Origin: G963664115 sp965263045
GTDB lineage: Bacteria > Acidobacteriota > Terriglobia > 20CM-2-55-15
DNA: 64,000 nt
Direction: 5' to 3'
Assembly: GCA_965263045.1 (NCBI GenBank)
Contig: CBDHGK010000016.1
Location: forward strand, 21,162-85,161
Positions within the stretch are counted from its first letter, which is position 1. The number at the start of each line of letters is the position of its first letter. The position numbers and the translations under genes were made by a program. Of this stretch, positions 17,082-24,961 are shown piece by piece. The notes beneath the pieces are model-generated. The model saw only the letters and a program-made list of their open reading frames with translations. It was not told the origin of the DNA and searched no databases.

Positions 17082-17407
17082 GGAAGAGACCAGACAGAGG
17101 AACACTTTCTTCACTGGATCAGTTTGGCGATCAAGCGTCATTGTCTGAAAACATGACAGCGTCACAACATGATGATAAGAAATCAAGAAAGTATGTTGAC
17201 ATGACAGCAGACACCCTCAAACTGGTGAGCACACGAGTGCCTGTTAGTTTGATCGATAGACTCCAACGGATTGCCGCACACACCGAGCTCTCAATTCAAG
17301 ATGTGATCATCGCTGGAGTAAGAGAAGAGACCGAGCGGGTCATAAAACGGTATGAGGAAAAGATAGGGCACGCCCTCCCGCCAGTACCACAGAAGGTGAA
17401 GCTGTAA
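17078..17407 (+). CDS. Ribbon-helix-helix partition partner (ParG/CopG-like)
   Basis: The 109-residue product has a disordered, polar N-terminus (about 1-50) and a C-terminal ribbon-helix-helix pattern: LVSTRVPVSLIDRLQRIAAH and LSIQDVIIAGVREETERV. This matches ParG-type centromere-binding proteins that act with short ParA ATPases and repress their own operon. I choose ATG 17078 because GGAGG lies seven bases upstream and it overlaps the parA stop; a GTG at 17060 would be in the parA end. The TATGTTGACAT word also occurs inside this gene near 17190. Confidence 0.75.
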   Translation: MRKRPDRGTLSSLDQFGDQASLSENMTASQHDDKKSRKYVDMTADTLKLVSTRVPVSLIDRLQRIAAHTELSIQDVIIAGVREETERVIKRYEEKIGHALPPVPQKVKL

Positions 17408-17472
17408 GGCTAAGCCTTGTTAGTCGTTCGTTGAAAGGATCTTGATGCGGGAGGATGCCTCCGTCATTGCGC

Positions 17473-17640
17473 TTATGCGCCCGCCCATGGATCATCGATG
17501 ACGTCGACCCCCATGTGCCCGAAATCCCGAACATTCCTCGTCGCTACTGCCATGCCGCGCAAGGAACGCCAGGAGCCCCGTCCCTCGCCGATCCGTTCCA
17601 CAGATATTGCGGCGGCGGAGTTGCGGGAAGCCGGTAGGTC
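17473..17640 (-). pseudogene. C-terminal remnant of a VapC-like PIN toxin
   Basis: The minus-strand frame ends with GMAVATRNVRDFGHMGVDV and IDDPWAGA, the typical C-terminus of VapC PIN-domain ribonucleases (ATRN..DF...G). The upstream catalytic part and any antitoxin are missing, so only a fragment remains. Confidence 0.6.
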
Positions 17641-17665
17641 TCCGGATCGTTGAGCGCCCATACGA

Positions 17666-17695
17666 TATGAATGATAATGTCCTTTATCGTTCATA
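17666..17695. promoter_or_regulatory. Imperfect palindrome TATGAATGATAA/TTTATCGTTCATA
   Basis: Arms of about 12 bases with one mismatch surround TGTCC. It lies between the PIN remnant and a short helix-turn-helix remnant and could be an orphan operator. No regulator can be assigned. Confidence 0.3.
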
Positions 17696-17835
17696 TTCAA
17701 CCGAACCGGCAATATCCGTAGAATCGTATAATGCCGGATCGCATCCTAACATTCAGTAATACGAGGCGGTCCCTCGTGCCCAGCCAACCCGCTTAGTGTC
17801 ATCGACTTATCTAAATTCTCGACGTGCTCGGCAAC

Positions 17836-17934
17836 ATGGACTCGATCCACCTCGACCGCCAGGCCGTCGAAGAATTCTTCGGCGTCGGAGAATGCCGCGC
17901 CTGGCAATTGATCGCGGGGAAGAAAGCGCGATAG
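17836..17934 (+). pseudogene. Short helix-turn-helix-like remnant
   Basis: A 32-codon frame reads VEEFFGVGECRAWQLIAGKK, like the recognition part of a small DNA-binding domain, and then stops. It is probably a fragment. A dispersed repeat (18011-18039) follows. Otherwise 17408-18194 has no intact gene. Confidence 0.3.
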
Positions 17935-18194
17935 TGTTGGTAGAGAAGGAACGCAGGCGCCGACCCTTCAGCCCGAGCCATCGCTCTCCTGCCGCTGCGG
18001 CGCCCGTTCGAGTTTTCGAGAGGATGGTCGCGAAGTTCAATCACTTTTCAGGGCAGGGTGAGGCGCAAGTATATAAGCACGGTTACAATGAAGGGATGGA
18101 ACTGGTGATTCAAACCGCAGACAGTTATCAATACGCCCAGAAGGGAGATTTGTCGGCACTGAATTAATTTGGGAGCCAATCGAAGGATAGCACC

Positions 18195-19325
18195 ATGTCC
18201 GAGGGAGCACCGAGCGACCGCCTGCATCTTCCAAGCTTGTCGATAAAAGGATTCAGAGGGATAGACGATCTTTCTGTTCCGCGCCTCGGCCGCGTAACAC
18301 TGCTCGCTGGGAGAAATGGTATCGGCAAGACAACGATACTTGAGGCCTGTCGAGTCTATGCAGCGCGCGGCCGTCATTCCGTTTTATTGGAACTGACGAG
18401 AGGGCACGTAGAATACTCCGCAGTCATTGAAGAAGACGGAGAGAGTAGATTCACGCCAGATCTTGGGGCCCTTTTTTATGGAAGGGATCCTTTGCTAAAC
18501 GGTGTCATTGAGATCGGTCCAGAAAACGGTTCAACTGAAAACCATCTCCGAATCGAGATAGTGCGTCCCGATAAAGAATATCTGGCCATGCTGGAGGAGA
18601 GGATCGGCATCGACCCGGAAGGTGACTTGCGGGTGATCAAGGCATCATTTCAGGGCCTGGAGCACATAATCCCATTGAAACGCAACCCGAATCGCCCCGC
18701 CTTACATTGGCAGCGTGGGACTGGCCAGGCCGAACCGCCACCGACAATAGAATGCGTATCGCTAGGTCCGGGCCTCATGTCGAATGATACAGCGGCGACA
18801 TTCTGGGATAGCGTCACGATGGAGAGCGGGGAAGTTCACGTCGTGGAAGCACTGCGGTTAGTCTTGGGCAATGCGGTGGAAAGTGTGGTGATGGTGGGAG
18901 ACACCGGGCGGCAGACACGAATGCCCGGGCGGCGGGCGGCCGTCAAACTCAGGGGGCATGATCGTAGGGTTCCTTTGAAGAGCCTTGGTGACGGTGCGAC
19001 ACGCTTTTTTGGCATCGCCCTGGCCCTCGCTAATAGCAGTAATGGCTTCCTGTTCATCGACGAAGCGGAAAACGGCATTCATTATTCCGTGCAACGTGAT
19101 TTCTGGCATATGGTTCTGAAAACGGCGCATGAGAACAATGTGCAGGTCCTCGCGACGACTCATGGCTGGGACTGCATCAGGGGGTTCGCCCAAGCTGCAG
19201 CGGAGATCGGCGATACCGAAGGGACCCTCGTTCGCCTTGAGAAGGAGAACGAAAGGATTCGTGCAATCGAGTATTCGGAAAGCGAACTGGAGACTGCGTC
19301 CGAACAAAGTATTGAGGTTAGGTAG
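18195..19325 (+). CDS. AAA ATPase of the OLD/ABC-like kind, probable defence component
   Basis: The 376-residue protein has Walker A GRNGIGKTT (39-47), an ABC-type signature LKSLGDGATR (261-270), and Walker B LFIDEAENGIH (about 286-296) with the D-loop glutamates. It also has the switch segment VLATTHGWDC. This is the domain order of AAA_15/AAA_21 ATPases related to the OLD family and to PARIS AriA. A TOPRIM-type gene lies downstream on the same strand. In such two-gene systems the ATPase senses phage signals and gates a nuclease partner. The start was chosen at ATG 18195; no nuclease domain is fused to it. Confidence 0.85.
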   Translation: MSEGAPSDRLHLPSLSIKGFRGIDDLSVPRLGRVTLLAGRNGIGKTTILEACRVYAARGRHSVLLELTRGHVEYSAVIEEDGESRFTPDLGALFYGRDPLLNGVIEIGPENGSTENHLRIEIVRPDKEYLAMLEERIGIDPEGDLRVIKASFQGLEHIIPLKRNPNRPALHWQRGTGQAEPPPTIECVSLGPGLMSNDTAATFWDSVTMESGEVHVVEALRLVLGNAVESVVMVGDTGRQTRMPGRRAAVKLRGHDRRVPLKSLGDGATRFFGIALALANSSNGFLFIDEAENGIHYSVQRDFWHMVLKTAHENNVQVLATTHGWDCIRGFAQAAAEIGDTEGTLVRLEKENERIRAIEYSESELETASEQSIEVR

Positions 19326-19639
19326 GCGCATGGACGGCACCGGACCGCAACGATCGCCCGAGAACATCCGGGTCTTCCGCAGAATTTGTGGGTAAAACCG
19401 TCTTCCATCGCCGCTTGAGGAGACCACGGTGCTCGCCAAGCCTCAAGGCTTCCCTCGCAAGCTCGGCGGCTGCGCCGGCCTTGACCCTCGGCTGCGCTCC
19501 GCGGTGTCGGCTGGTGTGGGCGATGGGGAACGGGGCCTCCGGCGGGGGCTCCGGGCACCGGGTGTAGGCGTCCGACCGAAGTGGGTACTGGAATATTCGC
19601 CGTCGAACAAAAGAATAAGCTACTTTGTTTCAATTACTT
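19326..19639. other. 314-bp spacer, probably inserted, between the ATPase and TOPRIM genes
   Basis: No coding frame continues from either gene. The middle part (19440-19560) is a GC-rich sequence with no motif I recognise. Partners of this type usually abut or overlap, so the spacer may be a later insertion. No inverted repeats mark its ends. Confidence 0.35.
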
Positions 19640-20278
19640 ATGTGCGCACAGGCCTTTGGACTGCCCACAAATTCTGCGGAGGAGGCGAACATCCTTTTGG
19701 TCGAAGGGCAGGATGGTATGCATGTCGTTCAACATCTCCGCGACTGCTCTCAACCGATGCTACAGTTTTCTACTCTCGACAAGGGCGGCTTGTCCCGGCT
19801 CCTTCCGGCAATCGGCGTGGAAATCAAGGTGTCTGGGGGAAAGGCCGTCGGCATTGTCGTGGATTCAAACAATGATCTGCAGGCCAGATGGGACACCGTG
19901 GCTGAGCAGATTAGATCGGTAAAGATCCAACCGCCTGACAATCCCGACCCTGCCGGAACGATTATTTCCAGCACACCTCGAATCGGTGTCTGGCTGATGC
20001 CGAATAACCAATCGTCTGGCGAACTTGAAGATTTCGTCGAGGAAATGATCCCCGATGAAGACCCTGTTTGGCCAAGGGCCCGAGACTACATCGAGAGCAT
20101 TCCGGATGCGGATCGCAAATTTAGGGACAGCAAGATGTTGAAGGCCGAGCTTTTTGCTTGGCTGGCGACAAGAAAAATGCCTGGTCGCATGGGAGCGGCT
20201 ATCGGAGCGGGCGACCTGCTTGTCGATAAAGAACTCAGCATGACCTTCGCAGCTTGGCTGCGAAGGCTGTTTGGTTGA
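19640..20278 (+). CDS. TOPRIM-type protein (DUF3226-like), partner of the AAA ATPase
   Basis: The 212-residue protein contains ILLVEGQDGMHVV (Glu22) and GIVVDSNNDL (Asp75, Asp79), the acidic motifs of the TOPRIM fold of OLD-type nucleases, with GVWLMPNNQSSGELEDF as in DUF3226. Its C-terminus (WLATRKMPGRMGAAIGAGDL) also matches that family. The start is taken as ATG 19640; a TTG five codons upstream is the alternative. With the upstream AAA ATPase it forms a split OLD/PARIS-like pair, so abortive defence is likely by analogy. Substrate is unknown. Confidence 0.8.
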   Translation: MCAQAFGLPTNSAEEANILLVEGQDGMHVVQHLRDCSQPMLQFSTLDKGGLSRLLPAIGVEIKVSGGKAVGIVVDSNNDLQARWDTVAEQIRSVKIQPPDNPDPAGTIISSTPRIGVWLMPNNQSSGELEDFVEEMIPDEDPVWPRARDYIESIPDADRKFRDSKMLKAELFAWLATRKMPGRMGAAIGAGDLLVDKELSMTFAAWLRRLFG

Positions 20279-20417
20279 AGGAATTCCAGGCTAGGCCGTC
20301 GGGCCGAAAAGTTTGTTGAGTTCTTATGCTGTTTGCACCAGGTCAGGCAGGTACGTAGCGTTGACAATCCGGGAGCCGGAGTTCGCAGTACGCTGGTCCG
20401 AAGATTGAGGTACATCA

Positions 20418-20540
20418 ATGGCTGTAAGAGTCGTCGCGTTCATCAACTACAAGGGTGGCGTTGCAAAGACCACAACTACGCACCACACAGTGCCCAGGGC
20501 GGATTTACAGCCTTTCGGAGGTACCCGTGGGGCGTCGTGA
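20418..20540 (+). pseudogene. N-terminal remnant of a second ParA-like ATPase
   Basis: The frame starts MAVRVVAFINYKGGVAKTTT, a clear ParA N-terminus with a deviant Walker A, but loses similarity after about 24 residues and stops at codon 41. The rest of the gene is gone. Confidence 0.7.
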
Positions 20541-20547
20541 TCAGAGG

Positions 20548-20958
20548 ATGAAAGCGTCGGACGTCTTACGCGAGACGAATTTCCTGTTCTCGAAGACGGT
20601 GTCGTTCGACGAGGCCTTCCCGGAGATCGAGGACGTCATCATCGAGGTCACGGAGGATGGGGATGGCGTCCGGCATTCGAGACTTGGAGATCCGAGGTGC
20701 ATCTACCAGAAGCCTAATTTACCGGGCGAGTGCGTCGATTGCAGCAACCCCCTTTGTTACAACGGAGGAGTCTCGGTCGGCTCGATCGTCCACAACATGG
20801 TGGCCAAGCGTGCGACGAAACGGGAGACCTCGGAAGTTTGTCGCGGCTACGAGGGGTCGCCGAAAGGGCGCCGGAAGTACAGAAGCTGTATGAACATCTT
20901 CAAGGTGAAGATCACGATCACGTACAAGGAGGAGTCCCAGGCCCCGGCCTCGAGCTAA
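20548..20958 (+). CDS. Unknown Cys-containing protein
   Basis: This 136-residue protein begins at ATG 20548 just after an AGAGG. It has an acidic N-terminal half (FPEIEDVIIEVTEDGDGV) and a cysteine cluster CIYQKPNLPGECVDCSNPLC that could bind a metal, followed by a basic segment and a beta-strand pattern FKVKITITYKEE. No family is recognised. It lies between a parA remnant and a DUF2188-like remnant, in a mosaic of fragments, so it may itself be a passenger. Confidence 0.55.
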   Translation: MKASDVLRETNFLFSKTVSFDEAFPEIEDVIIEVTEDGDGVRHSRLGDPRCIYQKPNLPGECVDCSNPLCYNGGVSVGSIVHNMVAKRATKRETSEVCRGYEGSPKGRRKYRSCMNIFKVKITITYKEESQAPASS

Positions 20959-20963
20959 CGCTT

Positions 20964-21120
20964 CAGGGGGATGTAATAGCACGCAAACGGTATTTCCTTG
21001 ATCCCAACCCGGAGGGCGGGTGGGACCTTAAAAAAGAAGGTGCCAGGCGTGCGACCGGGCACTTCGATACGAAGGAAGAGGGGCTCGGTTTCAGCCGACT
21101 GTTCGTCCGGGAGAGCGTTG
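20964..21120 (+). pseudogene. DUF2188-like fragment
   Basis: An open frame without a proper start encodes DPNPEGGWDLKKEGARRATG and HFDTKEEGL, the core of DUF2188 (GGW.vk.eg..ra...fdTK). The frame then runs into the end of a transposase remnant at about 21120. It is likely a truncated gene. Confidence 0.45.
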
Positions 21121-21149
21121 TTGCATGGATCGGGGCGGAGATGGAATTT
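21118..21149. repeat. 32-bp dispersed repeat, copy 1
   Basis: The 32 bases here match 60701-60732 with one difference (a T or C at the tenth position). They include the words GGATCGGGGCGGAGATGGAA. Both copies border broken genes. Confidence 0.6.
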
Positions 21150-21384
21150 GCCCTTTCCCAGGCGGTAGCGTCAGGCATGTCTCGATCGTCAAATCCGAGT
21201 ATCTCCGCTGGCCACCCCGTGACGTGCGGCGCGGCGCGCTCCACACACCTTGAGCCTCCTCATTGACCCAAATCGTCAGATCACCCCGCTGGCGTAGGCT
21301 CTTGTTATATTCCGCCCAGTTGATCACCCGATACTGCGCCTTATCAAACTTGTGCCGTCGGGCTGCGTTGCACTTATGTGGCAT
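21147..21384 (-). pseudogene. N-terminal fragment of an IS5-type transposase
   Basis: The minus-strand frame from 21384 reads MPHKCNAARRHKFDKAQYRV, NWAEYNKSLRQRGDLTIWV and GGQRRYSDLTIETCLTL, the standard N-terminus of IS5-family DDE transposases (RHKI...YRV.NW..YD..LR.RGDLT.W). Similarity ends near 21165 before any catalytic residue, so only a stub remains. No inverted repeats are visible. Confidence 0.8.
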
Positions 21385-21674
21385 CTAGGTTATCCCCGGT
21401 GTTGAAAAACACAATGATAAGGCATCCTTCGGGATGATCCATGCAACAAGGTCGGGTCAGCCAACCTCGCTGACGAGATTCTTACAGAGAGGGAAAGTGA
21501 AAGACTCTTCGAGTTTCCCGCGGTCGCGAAGCGACCATCTTTTCCACAGCCACGACGGCGTGGATAATTCCAGAAATTCCTCACTTTCAACTTGGACCTA
21601 ATTTTGGGGGAAGGTCACCCATCGCCGCTGAAAGCGGCCAACTCACGTGCTCCCGACAGTTCGGGGAGCGGGAC
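21385..21674. other. Stretch without a recognisable gene
   Basis: The sequence contains short palindromic words but no frame with a start, ribosome site or motif. Confidence 0.35.
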
Positions 21675-21703
21675 TTGACAGACCGTCGAAAGCATTGTAC
21701 GCT
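21675..21703 (+). promoter_or_regulatory. Sigma-70-type promoter of the XRE/ImmA operon
   Basis: TTGACA at 21675-21680 and TACGCT at 21698-21703 are separated by exactly 17 bases. Transcription would begin near 21710, about ten bases before the GTG start at 21720, so the mRNA leader would be very short. Confidence 0.6.
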
Positions 21704-21719
21704 AATCAGCGGATTGCCA

Positions 21720-22052
21720 GTGGAACGATTAAGCACATTCGGCCGGATCATCGCGGAGGCGCGCAAGGCGCTCGGTATAAGCCAGAAGGAACTGGCGGCG
21801 AGAACACATAAAGAAGGTGGGGGTTCGATCTCGCCGCAGTATCTCAACGACATCGAACACGACCGCCGAAATCCGCCATCGGAGTACATCATCGAGCAAC
21901 TCGCAGGGCATCTGGGGCTCTCGCAGGAGCATCTGATCGCTGTGGCGGGCCTCTGGCCAACGGATTTGCGGGAAAAGCTCCCCGGGTCTGATCCGCTGCG
22001 GGTCGAGAAGGCTTTCACTGCTTTTCGGAAGGTGCTCAAGGACAAACCATGA
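21720..22052 (+). CDS. XRE-family transcriptional regulator
   Basis: The 110-residue protein has an XRE-type helix-turn-helix (about 5-75): FGRIIAEARKALGISQKELA, then ISPQYLNDIEHDRRNPPSEY and IEQLAGHLGLSQEHL. I choose GTG 21720 rather than the upstream TTG at 21675, since that TTG is the -35 of the promoter. A metallopeptidase of the ImmA/IrrE type follows 24 bases later. In mobile elements such pairs form an induction switch in which the protease cleaves the repressor. Confidence 0.8.
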   Translation: MERLSTFGRIIAEARKALGISQKELAARTHKEGGGSISPQYLNDIEHDRRNPPSEYIIEQLAGHLGLSQEHLIAVAGLWPTDLREKLPGSDPLRVEKAFTAFRKVLKDKP

Positions 22053-22076
22053 AACCGAGACCAAAGGAGTATCGCC

Positions 22077-22778
22077 GTGAAGTGGGTGCGTGACAACACC
22101 AGGCGATTTCGAGAGCGACCACACTACCATTCCGACGAGCTCGAACAGCTTTGTGAGGAAACGATCATTAGCTTTCTGCGGGACCGTTACGGCAGGGTGG
22201 CCTTCCCGGTCAGCACCGACGACCTCACGGTTCTGCTTGAGCAGGAGGTCGACGATCTGGACAATGGCTGCGTGCTAAAGGACGGCGTCGATGGGTTGAC
22301 GGATTTCCTCCCGCGAAGGAAGCCGCAGGTCAAGATCGCAAGTCGTCTGCAGGCACCCAATTACGAAAACCGTCTTCGCACGACGCTCACCCACGAATAC
22401 GGCCACGTGCTTCTGCACGGCTTCCTGTTCGCTTCGGACGACGGACTCGGAAGGCTGTTCGAGGGCGAACCGCGGGAAACACGCAATACCTGTCACAGGG
22501 ACGCAATCGACGCGCCTAGCAGCGACTGGATGGAATGGCAGGCGGGGTACGCCTGTGGGGCGTTGTTGATGCCGAAAACCGAACTCGTACGGGTTGTACG
22601 GGCGTTCCGTGCCGCTGAAGGCCTCATGTACAGCGACGTAGCTGTCGGATCAGAGGTCGGTCAGGCCATGATCGACCGCATCGCGGCCGCGTTTCACGTG
22701 TCACGCGAAGCTGCGCGAGTGCGACTGGAACAGCAGCAAATATTGGTCAAAACGGCGGTTCCAGGTTTGTTCGGCTAG
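22077..22778 (+). CDS. ImmA/IrrE-type metallopeptidase
   Basis: The 233-residue product has the zinc motif HEYGH (106-110) within LTHEYGHVLLHGF and a downstream MEWQAGYACGALLMP segment, which supplies the third ligand region in this family. ImmA cleaves the ImmR repressor of ICEBs1, and IrrE cleaves DdrO. Here the protein follows an XRE regulator, so it probably relieves that repressor on a stress signal. The C-terminus (AAAFHVSREAARVRLEQQ) is the usual winged-helix-like tail. A GTG start at 22077 follows an AAAGGAG ribosome site. Confidence 0.85.
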   Translation: MKWVRDNTRRFRERPHYHSDELEQLCEETIISFLRDRYGRVAFPVSTDDLTVLLEQEVDDLDNGCVLKDGVDGLTDFLPRRKPQVKIASRLQAPNYENRLRTTLTHEYGHVLLHGFLFASDDGLGRLFEGEPRETRNTCHRDAIDAPSSDWMEWQAGYACGALLMPKTELVRVVRAFRAAEGLMYSDVAVGSEVGQAMIDRIAAAFHVSREAARVRLEQQQILVKTAVPGLFG

Positions 22779-22877
22779 TTTTTTTGGCATGGTACTACGT
22801 TAAACAGCGGATCAGCGGTGTCGCGTGTTACATTAGGGACGTGGTCAGAAGGTCGACCGGCTCGGTCCATCAGGACT

Positions 22878-23007
22878 CTAGCAGCCTGTCGGACTTTCGA
22901 CGTAAGTCCTTTGTTTTCAACGATAGCCCTTTTCATCTCGAAACTGTAAACACAGTCATATGAATGACTTAGATTTTCGGTTGGATCCTAGTCCGACAGG
23001 CTGCTAG
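22878..23007. mobile_element. 130-bp MITE-like element, copy 2 (inverted)
   Basis: The same element as at 12613-12742, in opposite orientation, with the same 18-base terminal inverted repeats and the same length. Internal identity is high. It lies between the ImmA-type gene and the ubiquitin-like operon and contains no gene. Confidence 0.8.
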
Positions 23008-23055
23008 CGGCCGCTAAGGACAGAACGACAACTTGAACCAATGGGAGGAAGAGTA

Positions 23056-23304
23056 ATGAGTGCAGGAAGGAAGATCTTGATCTACGTCAGAGGACGTCGG
23101 CATGAGGTCGAAGAGGAGAACATCACCTTCCGGGAGGTGGTAGACCTGGGGTATCCAGACGGACAGCACGGACCGCAGTATGAATACGACGTAAAGTGGA
23201 AGGATGGTCCACGCGGCCAAGAGACCGGGATCCTCCTCGAAGGGAAGTCCGTTAAGGTTATCGAAAACATGAGGTTCGATGTCAACTTCACTGATAAATC
23301 GTAG
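23056..23304 (+). CDS. Ubiquitin-like protein of the bacterial multiubiquitin family (single domain)
   Basis: The 82-residue protein matches one unit of the bacterial multiubiquitin domain: ILIYVRGRRHEVEEENITFR, then EVVDLGYPD, a YEYDVKWKDGP strand, GILLEGKSVKVIENMRFDV and the family-typical end NFTDKS. It has one beta-grasp unit rather than several, and no C-terminal Gly-Gly. ATG 23056 is chosen because GGAGGAAGAG precedes it; ATG 23041 is the alternative. Its end overlaps the E1 gene by 26 bases. It is probably the protein attached or activated by the E1. Confidence 0.85.
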   Translation: MSAGRKILIYVRGRRHEVEEENITFREVVDLGYPDGQHGPQYEYDVKWKDGPRGQETGILLEGKSVKVIENMRFDVNFTDKS

Positions 23305-24502
23305 CAATGACCTGTCGGCACTCGTCGAACGGGGCTACCGCGTACGTATATGTGGCGGCTATTTCCTGGTCGCGGGAATTCCTTACTTAAGGGAGGACGG
23401 GACAATAAGCCAAGCCGACATAGTGACAGGTCTGGACATTGCTGATGACAGAACCTGTCCGCCAAGTGACCACACCGTGTGGTGGACAGGTGAAATGCCG
23501 TACACCGCAGATGGCCTCAGCATGGTGGATCACTTGGTCTGTAGTCGCTGGGATCGAGGCCATGACCTAGGAGAAGGAATCTTGGTATACATGCGATGGT
23601 CGAGAAAGCCGAAGAAGACGGGGGGTAGACGCGGCTACAAAGACTATTGCGAAAAAATAGAGACGTACGTGGACGAGGTTGCCGGCCAGGCCAACACCAA
23701 GTGTCCAGGAGTCCTCGACGCTGCCCGGTCAGGGGCGGACCCGGAGGTTGCTTCGAAAACAAGGTTCAAATACTTGAACACAGGCACTTATCGGAACGGG
23801 ACCCGAGGGATAGAAAAGCGAATTGAAGACGAAGTTGTAGCCGTCGTCGGTGTCGGGGGGAGCGGCTCTTATCTCGTGGATGTCCTGATGAAAACAGACA
23901 TCAAGGAACTACATATCTATGACGACGACATGCTGAAACAACACAACGCGTTCAGAATTGCTGGAGCAGCACGAATAGAGGAACTCCGGGGCAAAACGTC
24001 GAAGGTGAAATGGCACCAGGAGCGTTATGCGCCGGTGCGAGAAGAGGGTGTACACGTGTACCCGCGAGCGATAGATGAGCACGCTGGCGACGAACTGGCA
24101 AAGTTCACGACGGTCTTTATCGCGGTGGACAAGCTGGATAGCAGGCGAGCGACTCAGAGGATGTGCGAGGCAGCCGGTGTACTGCATATCGCTGTTGGTA
24201 TAGGCGTGGATATTGAGGGCGAGAATAGCGATCAACTTGGTGGAATGGTGAAGGTAGAAACGCAATTTCGCATGGGCGAGAGAGACGGCGAGTGCGTGGC
24301 AGAGGGCCGGGAGGAGGAGCCCGAGAATGGCCTGTACGGCAATATTCAGACCGCAGAATTGAACATGTTGTCAGCTGCTCTCGCCATTGTGGAATGGAAG
24401 GCCAAGAGGAAGGTGTATCGAACCGATAGGAAAGCGGGGCATGACACTGTGCTTTACACGACCAGCGACGGCCTCATCGAAACGACCATGAAGGGGAACT
24501 GA
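23279..24502 (+). CDS. ThiF/E1-type ubiquitin-activating enzyme with DUF6791-like N-terminus
   Basis: The 407-residue protein has two parts. Residues 20-165 fit the DUF6791 pattern (YFLVAGIPYLREDG, DHTVWWTGEMPYTADG, GYKDYCEKIETYVDEVAGQA), the usual N-terminal domain of E1s in bacterial ubiquitin-like operons. Residues 180-400 form the adenylation domain with nucleotide loop GVGGSGS (191-197), the acidic DDD (215-217) and a candidate catalytic Cys295 in RMCEAAG. It would adenylate the C-terminus of the Ubl protein. The gene overlaps the Ubl gene upstream and touches the DUF6527-like gene downstream. No separate E2 is visible. Confidence 0.88.
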   Translation: MSTSLINRSNDLSALVERGYRVRICGGYFLVAGIPYLREDGTISQADIVTGLDIADDRTCPPSDHTVWWTGEMPYTADGLSMVDHLVCSRWDRGHDLGEGILVYMRWSRKPKKTGGRRGYKDYCEKIETYVDEVAGQANTKCPGVLDAARSGADPEVASKTRFKYLNTGTYRNGTRGIEKRIEDEVVAVVGVGGSGSYLVDVLMKTDIKELHIYDDDMLKQHNAFRIAGAARIEELRGKTSKVKWHQERYAPVREEGVHVYPRAIDEHAGDELAKFTTVFIAVDKLDSRRATQRMCEAAGVLHIAVGIGVDIEGENSDQLGGMVKVETQFRMGERDGECVAEGREEEPENGLYGNIQTAELNMLSAALAIVEWKAKRKVYRTDRKAGHDTVLYTTSDGLIETTMKGN

Positions 24503-24898
24503 TTGAGGATCTCGTCTTGGCGGGTGGTATGGGTGGAAGACATGCCGGAAGTGATGGAACCTGGCAATGTTTATATTTCGCCGACGCATGGCTTAACTGA
24601 GCACTTGTGTGCCTGTGGGTGCGGAAGTGAAGTGAGTCTGCCCTTGGGGCGCAGCGAGTGGAGAATAGAATATGACGGGGATACGGTCGGCATACGACCT
24701 TCGATTGGAAACTGGCGACTTCCCTGTAGAAGTCACTACTTGATTCAAGAGAATAGGACTGTATGGTGTGCATCTTGGACGCCGGAGGAGATAGCCACCG
24801 GGCGGAAGGAAGACAGTTCGGAACGACAGAAAGATATGCGTAGAACGCGATGGGAAAGAAGTTGGTGGCGGCGAGCATTGAGGAAGGTTGGAATGTGA
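24503..24898 (+). CDS. DUF6527-like protein of the ubiquitin-like operon
   Basis: The 131-residue protein carries the DUF6527 pattern: VMEPGNVYIS, HLCACGCGSEVSLPL, DTVGIRPSIGNWRLPCRSHY and TVWCASW. The conserved Cys and His residues suggest a metal site. DUF6527 proteins are found with multiubiquitin and DUF6791 E1 genes, so this completes a recognisable three-gene module; its activity is not established to my knowledge. A TTG start at 24503 directly follows the E1 stop; ATG 24542 is possible but would cut the N-terminus. An IS3 element begins 22 bases after the stop and may have separated further genes. Confidence 0.8.
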   Translation: MRISSWRVVWVEDMPEVMEPGNVYISPTHGLTEHLCACGCGSEVSLPLGRSEWRIEYDGDTVGIRPSIGNWRLPCRSHYLIQENRTVWCASWTPEEIATGRKEDSSERQKDMRRTRWERSWWRRALRKVGM

Positions 24899-24961
24899 CT
24901 ATAGTGTCAAGCGAGGGATTGAACCGCCCCGGGTTTCCCGGAGACTCCATTACTTGAGAAG

